This document shows, piece after piece, positions 60,739-64,000 of a DNA stretch of 64,000 nucleotides. The DNA comes from CAVSCR01 sp963726575 (GTDB taxonomy: Bacteria; Actinomycetota; Actinomycetes; JAHEKZ01). Where the stretch lies: assembly GCA_963726575.1 (NCBI GenBank), contig CAVSCR010000007.1, forward strand, positions 372,001-436,000, in the 5' to 3' direction. Below the pieces are notes generated by a model, which had not been told where the DNA came from, searched no databases, and worked only from the letters and a program-made list of their open reading frames with translations. A program made the position numbers and the translations under genes. Every line of letters starts with the position of its first letter. The stretch's first letter is position 1.

Positions 60739-61164
60739 TCAGTCGACCACTTCATGTCTGCCGCCGGAATGGGCGGGCACCGCCTCAGTGCGTCGGGCGA
60801 GCATCTGAACCTTCCACGCCTCACGCTCATCGAACAAGGTTGCCGACACGAACCCTATGTAGACGCAGCACACCGCGGCCAGCAGCCAGGGCAGGGCCGA
60901 CACACCAGCCACTGAGCCAAAGACCAGACAGACCACGGCGGACGCGGACAGGGCGATCAGGCCGGGCTTGTGAGTGAGTGCGTGCGCAACGAGGGTCGAC
61001 CCCGGCGCACGTTCCGTGACGGTCGACCAGCTGACGAGACGGTGCGCCGGAGGCGGTGGAGGCGGTGGGGGGATGTCCGGATCCGGCTCGGTCGGTAGCT
61101 TGGCCTTCGCTTCCCACCCTTGGCCCCAGAGCGCGTCAGCGATCTGCACGAAGACGTGCACCAC
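60739..61164 (-). CDS. Proline-rich small membrane protein at the end of the kinase operon
   Basis: A 141-residue protein with a poly-proline stretch near residues 31-39 (PPPPPPPP) and two transmembrane helices (LIALSASAVVCLVFGSVAGV and LPWLLAAVCCVYIGFVSATL). The start lies 29 bases inside the end of the kinase gene, so it is translationally coupled. It may anchor or be a substrate of the soluble kinase. No family recognised. Confidence 0.55.
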   Translation of the reverse strand: MVHVFVQIADALWGQGWEAKAKLPTEPDPDIPPPPPPPPAHRLVSWSTVTERAPGSTLVAHALTHKPGLIALSASAVVCLVFGSVAGVSALPWLLAAVCCVYIGFVSATLFDEREAWKVQMLARRTEAVPAHSGGRHEVVD

Positions 61165-61987
61165 TCTCGGCAGCAGAGTCCGGACGCCGGCGTGGATCTC
61201 GCTCGAGATGCTGGTCGACCCAATGCGCCAGGTGGCGGTCGAGGTCGGGACGCAACTCAGAGATCGGTACGGCCGCCATTGTCACCTTCCGTACGGGGAT
61301 CTCAGCGTCAGGCACCCCCTCGAACGGCAGACCGCCCGCGAGGAACTCATGAGCGATGAGACCCACTGCGTAGAGGTCGGCGGGTGCCTGCGCCTGCTTG
61401 CCCGCAACCACCTCTGGCGCCACGTAGCGAAGGTCGCCCTTGAACCAGCCAAGCTCGGTTGCCTGCAGACGCGTCAGCGAGTCCTCGGCTCGCGCGATGC
61501 CGAAGTCGGCCAGCTTGGCGGTGCCATCATCTGTACGCATGACGTTCTCCGGCTTGACGTCTCGATGCACGATTCCGCGCAGGTGGGCATGTGCCAAGGC
61601 GCTCAGCAGTGCGAGCAACAGCACCACACTCTGTTGCTCGCTCAACGAGCCCACGAGCGGTCGCACGTTGCCGAGGCGGAAGTACTCCATCACGATCCAC
61701 GGCGACTCATCAGCTTCGAAGTAGTCGTAGACCGTCGCGATGTTCGGATGTTCGAGCTTGCCTTCGAGCCGTGCCTCCTCGATGAACTGCGCGATCGCGG
61801 TGTGATCGGTGCTGTCCGCGGGCAGGAGAGGCCGCTTCAATGCGCGGAGCCAGTCCATTCTCACGTGACGAGCGAGGTAGACGACGCCCATCGCTCCTAC
61901 GCCAATTTGTCGCAAGAGGTTGAAGCCACCGACCGGCTTCCCGCTCAGGTGACCGTCCGAGTCGTCAGGCTCACCGGCCGCCGTCAT
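61136..61987 (-). CDS. Soluble Ser/Thr protein kinase (PknB-like kinase domain)
   Basis: A 283-residue eukaryotic-type kinase without a transmembrane helix or PASTA repeats. Motifs in order: glycine loop IGVGAMGVVYLARH, VAIK-equivalent Lys in RALKRPLL, catalytic loop IVHRDVKPENVM, metal site LADFGIA, and VAPE followed by DLYAVGLIAHEFLAGGLPFE. The ATG at 61987 overlaps the preceding gene's stop (ATGA); an upstream start is less likely. It stands between an extracellular binding protein and a small membrane protein, so signalling from outside to inside is a natural idea but unproven. Confidence 0.87.
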   Translation of the reverse strand: MTAAGEPDDSDGHLSGKPVGGFNLLRQIGVGAMGVVYLARHVRMDWLRALKRPLLPADSTDHTAIAQFIEEARLEGKLEHPNIATVYDYFEADESPWIVMEYFRLGNVRPLVGSLSEQQSVVLLLALLSALAHAHLRGIVHRDVKPENVMRTDDGTAKLADFGIARAEDSLTRLQATELGWFKGDLRYVAPEVVAGKQAQAPADLYAVGLIAHEFLAGGLPFEGVPDAEIPVRKVTMAAVPISELRPDLDRHLAHWVDQHLERDPRRRPDSAAESGARLRADR

Positions 61988-63129
61988 AGTCCGTGGCATG
62001 CGCGCAACCCCGAGCCGGTACGACTCCATTGAGTGAGCAGCCATTGAGCCACGTTGGGCGCGAGGTCCGGATAGAGCTGTGATGCCATCGGCAGGTCAGG
62101 CGTGGCCCCGTAGTCGGCGAACGCTGCCCGCTGGTCTATGGGAGCCGACAAGTCAGGTGTGCGAAAGCCATGCTGGCTCAGCGAGAGGCCGGTGAGCTGA
62201 GGAGCCAACCAGGTCCCGAACGCGCGGGACGCTGCGGCACTGCGACCCGTGGTCGTCGAGTTCAGAACCGTGTAGTAGGGGTAGTCAGCGACATACGTGC
62301 CGCCGCTCGGGTACACGGCAACCATCCCGCCTGGGTCATGCACCTTGAAGCTGACCGACGGGTCATCGACGTGGTTGTACCTCACAACCGACGTCTCCTG
62401 CAGGTACACGCCGTCGACCGAAGAGACCACTCCGGCTGCGATATCTCTCGCCGCGTCGGTTGAGGTTTGCCACCAACACTGAGGCAGCTGCTCGACGTGG
62501 CGAACGTATCGCTGGGCGTGGCGGTTACCGCGCAGGTTGGCAAGTTTCAACTGGCCATCGGGAGCACTCACGCCAGTGGCCAAGGCGTACCACGATGCAA
62601 GAGCAAACAGCCCTGAGGTAGACAGATCGGCTTCTGTGGCCCCCAGCTCGAAGCCTTGGCAATCTTGCGTGTATCGCCCCTTCGTCCTGGCGAGCTGGAT
62701 GACGGTGTCCCATCCGATGGGGTGGCCAGATCTGGCGAGTTCTTCGGCGCAGCTGCGCCAGAGCGAGATCACCTGTGGGGACGACATCAGTGAAGGGACC
62801 GTCTGCTCGAGCTCGACCGATGAGCCCGCAGCGACCAGACCTCCCCATACACTCGACGCAGGAGTCCAGGCATCGAAGCCCGCTCCCGCTTGCAGCTGAT
62901 TCCGGGCCGTGCCCGACGCGAGCTCGTTCCCCGCCACCAGGATCCGGTAGCCGTCTACCTCATGTCCCTCTGCGTTGAACTTCGCGATCAACGGCGCGAC
63001 CACGGCGGCGGCATCCGGCGTGTATCGATAGTCCACCGTGACTGTCGGAGCATGGTGTGGGTAGGCACCGACTGCCGCCAGTCCGACGCCCAGCACCACG
63101 GCAGCGGCCTGCACAACGATGGGCTTCAT
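61984..63129 (-). CDS. Extracellular solute-binding-like protein in the kinase operon
   Basis: A 381-residue protein with an N-terminal signal or anchor (VVQAAAVVLGVGLAAVGAYP) and a periplasmic-binding-protein-like body. It contains TVTVDYRYTPDAAAVVAPLI, then FNAEGHEVDGYRILVAGNEL, SSVWGGLVAAGSSVELEQTV and DIAAGVVSSVDGVYLQETSV. There are no ABC permease genes nearby. It overlaps both the LuxR gene and the kinase gene by four bases, so it is more likely a sensor component than a transporter part. Confidence 0.65.
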   Translation of the reverse strand: MKPIVVQAAAVVLGVGLAAVGAYPHHAPTVTVDYRYTPDAAAVVAPLIAKFNAEGHEVDGYRILVAGNELASGTARNQLQAGAGFDAWTPASSVWGGLVAAGSSVELEQTVPSLMSSPQVISLWRSCAEELARSGHPIGWDTVIQLARTKGRYTQDCQGFELGATEADLSTSGLFALASWYALATGVSAPDGQLKLANLRGNRHAQRYVRHVEQLPQCWWQTSTDAARDIAAGVVSSVDGVYLQETSVVRYNHVDDPSVSFKVHDPGGMVAVYPSGGTYVADYPYYTVLNSTTTGRSAAASRAFGTWLAPQLTGLSLSQHGFRTPDLSAPIDQRAAFADYGATPDLPMASQLYPDLAPNVAQWLLTQWSRTGSGLRACHGL

Positions 63130-64000
63130 GCCTGGCCGGCGCCTTCGGCCAGCCGACCAGGCAGCTCGCGACGGCTGGTGATGCCGAGCTTGCGGTAGAC
63201 GTGACTCATGTGGAACTCGATCGTCTTCACATCCAGATAGACCTGCCCGGCAACTTCCTTGTACGTAGCGCCCGAGGCGATCAGCTCAGCCACCTGAAGC
63301 TCCCGCGGGGTCAGTTCGTCGAAGCCGGCGGCTCGATGACGCCGTGGCGTCTCACCGGTCGCTTTCAGCTCCCTACACGCCAAGGCATCCCAGCTCTGGG
63401 CGCCGAGCCGCTCGAACACTTCATGGGCGGCGCGCAGGTGCTCACGAGCGGCTCGACGCTGTCCGTCACGCTGCAACCGCTCCCCCCAGTGCAGGTGGAG
63501 CCGGGCGGCCGAATAGGGCCGAGGCGACATGCTCGTGTCGAAACTGCGCAGTGCCGCAGCGAAATCGGCGTCGTAGTCCTGCTCGGCCACCAGCGCGGCG
63601 GCCCAGCTCGCCAGCGCCTCGTCAGCTGCCAGCAGCGGCGCGACGGCCGCCAACGACTGCGCGGCCGCGGGACGACCCTCGCTGCGAGCAGTGGCGTCGA
63701 TCCAGTCGACCGGTGTCAGCGACCCGCCAGGGAGCACCCGGCACAAGTCGGACGGGCTGGAGCGACCCCAGTGCGCGAGTGCTTGCTTTGGCCGGCCGCG
63801 TGCAAGTTCATCCAGGCCGCGAACTGCCTGCCCGGCGACGGCATCAGGTGAGCCCAGCCGATCAAGGCACTCGCCCAGGTCCTCGCGACCCTGCAGCGCG
63901 GCCATCGTGGCTTCCCCTGCGGCAGCCGAGCGCACCACCACCGGCTGGTCGAGCTCTTCAGCCAGCTGGCGTGAGTCCTGGTAAGCCACGGCGGCATCGC
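63126..64000 (-). CDS. LuxR-type transcriptional regulator (partial, N-terminus beyond window)
   Basis: The C-terminal 290 or so residues of a regulator. It ends in a LuxR/GerE helix-turn-helix: ELTPRELQVAELIASGATYK, EVAGQVYLDVKTIEFHMSHV and YRKLGITSR. Before it is a helical, TPR/ATPase-associated region (AARLHLHWGERLQRDGQRRA), typical of the large LAL regulators with an N-terminal ATPase. The frame is open to the window edge. Its product probably controls the operon with the binding protein and kinase. Confidence 0.85.
   Translation of the reverse strand, partial: DAAVAYQDSRQLAEELDQPVVVRSAAAGEATMAALQGREDLGECLDRLGSPDAVAGQAVRGLDELARGRPKQALAHWGRSSPSDLCRVLPGGSLTPVDWIDATARSEGRPAAAQSLAAVAPLLAADEALASWAAALVAEQDYDADFAAALRSFDTSMSPRPYSAARLHLHWGERLQRDGQRRAAREHLRAAHEVFERLGAQSWDALACRELKATGETPRRHRAAGFDELTPRELQVAELIASGATYKEVAGQVYLDVKTIEFHMSHVYRKLGITSRRELPGRLAEGAGQA

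Overview
The window is 64 kb of high-GC DNA with actinobacterial (Actinomycetota) character: strong G/C third-codon bias, frequent GTG starts, DUF2510 membrane proteins, SigE-type and ECF42-type sigma factors, a DUF732-like lipoprotein and a soluble Ser/Thr kinase. I cannot name the genus. Coding density is high and neighbouring genes very often overlap by 4 nt (ATGA). No rRNA, tRNA, CRISPR array, prophage or complete IS element was seen.

Region 1 (1-7.4 kb) is a molybdenum block: molybdate uptake (modCBA, modC cut by the window edge) with a TOBE-HTH regulator, and molybdopterin synthesis (moaD, moaA, moaE, moaC, a frameshifted mobA-DUF6457 fusion, moeA). After an epimerase, a prepilin peptidase, a TetR regulator and a thioesterase (7.4-10.8 kb), region 2 (10.9-33.4 kb) is devoted to glycine betaine: a GntR regulator with dimethylglycine dehydrogenase and its electron-transfer flavoprotein (etfBA); an IclR-led operon with a corrinoid protein, MetV-like and MetF methylene-THF reductase parts, a methyl-THF:corrinoid methyltransferase, a RACo-type corrinoid activator and a DUF1638 protein; a divergent non-pyrrolysine MttB-family methyltransferase; formyl-THF hydrolase purU; choline-to-betaine genes betA and betB; and a betaine/proline-type ABC transporter that carries about twenty frame changes in this sequence. 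Region 3 (33.5-38.7 kb) is a molybdenum NAD-dependent formate dehydrogenase (fdsGBAD).

Region 4 (38.8-43.9 kb) holds a DUF4118 protein, a Pro/Thr-rich lipoprotein, a GH9 cellulase and small proteins. Region 5 (44.0-50.0 kb) is a carnitine / gamma-butyrobetaine module: CaiD-like hydratase, acyl-CoA dehydrogenase, two hotdog thioesterases, L-carnitine dehydrogenase, the 3-dehydrocarnitine-cleaving BKACE enzyme and an IclR regulator. Its product is again glycine betaine. Region 6 (50-64 kb) is mixed: decayed genes, short repeats, a VOC protein, a phosphotransferase, a SigE-type sigma factor with a membrane partner, an ECF42-YciI-galK-PIG-L operon, DUF2510 proteins, and a LuxR / extracellular binding protein / Ser-Thr kinase operon running off the right edge.

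Together the central genes suggest one connected pathway (inference): choline, carnitine and imported betaine converge on glycine betaine; one methyl leaves by a corrinoid methyltransferase as methyl-THF; dimethylglycine is then oxidised through ETF; the C1 units pass from methylene- through formyl-THF to formate (PurU) and then to CO2 by the molybdenum formate dehydrogenase, whose cofactor can be made by region 1. Missing from the window are FolD, a sarcosine-oxidising enzyme, fdhD and a carnitine CoA-ligase or CoA-transferase.
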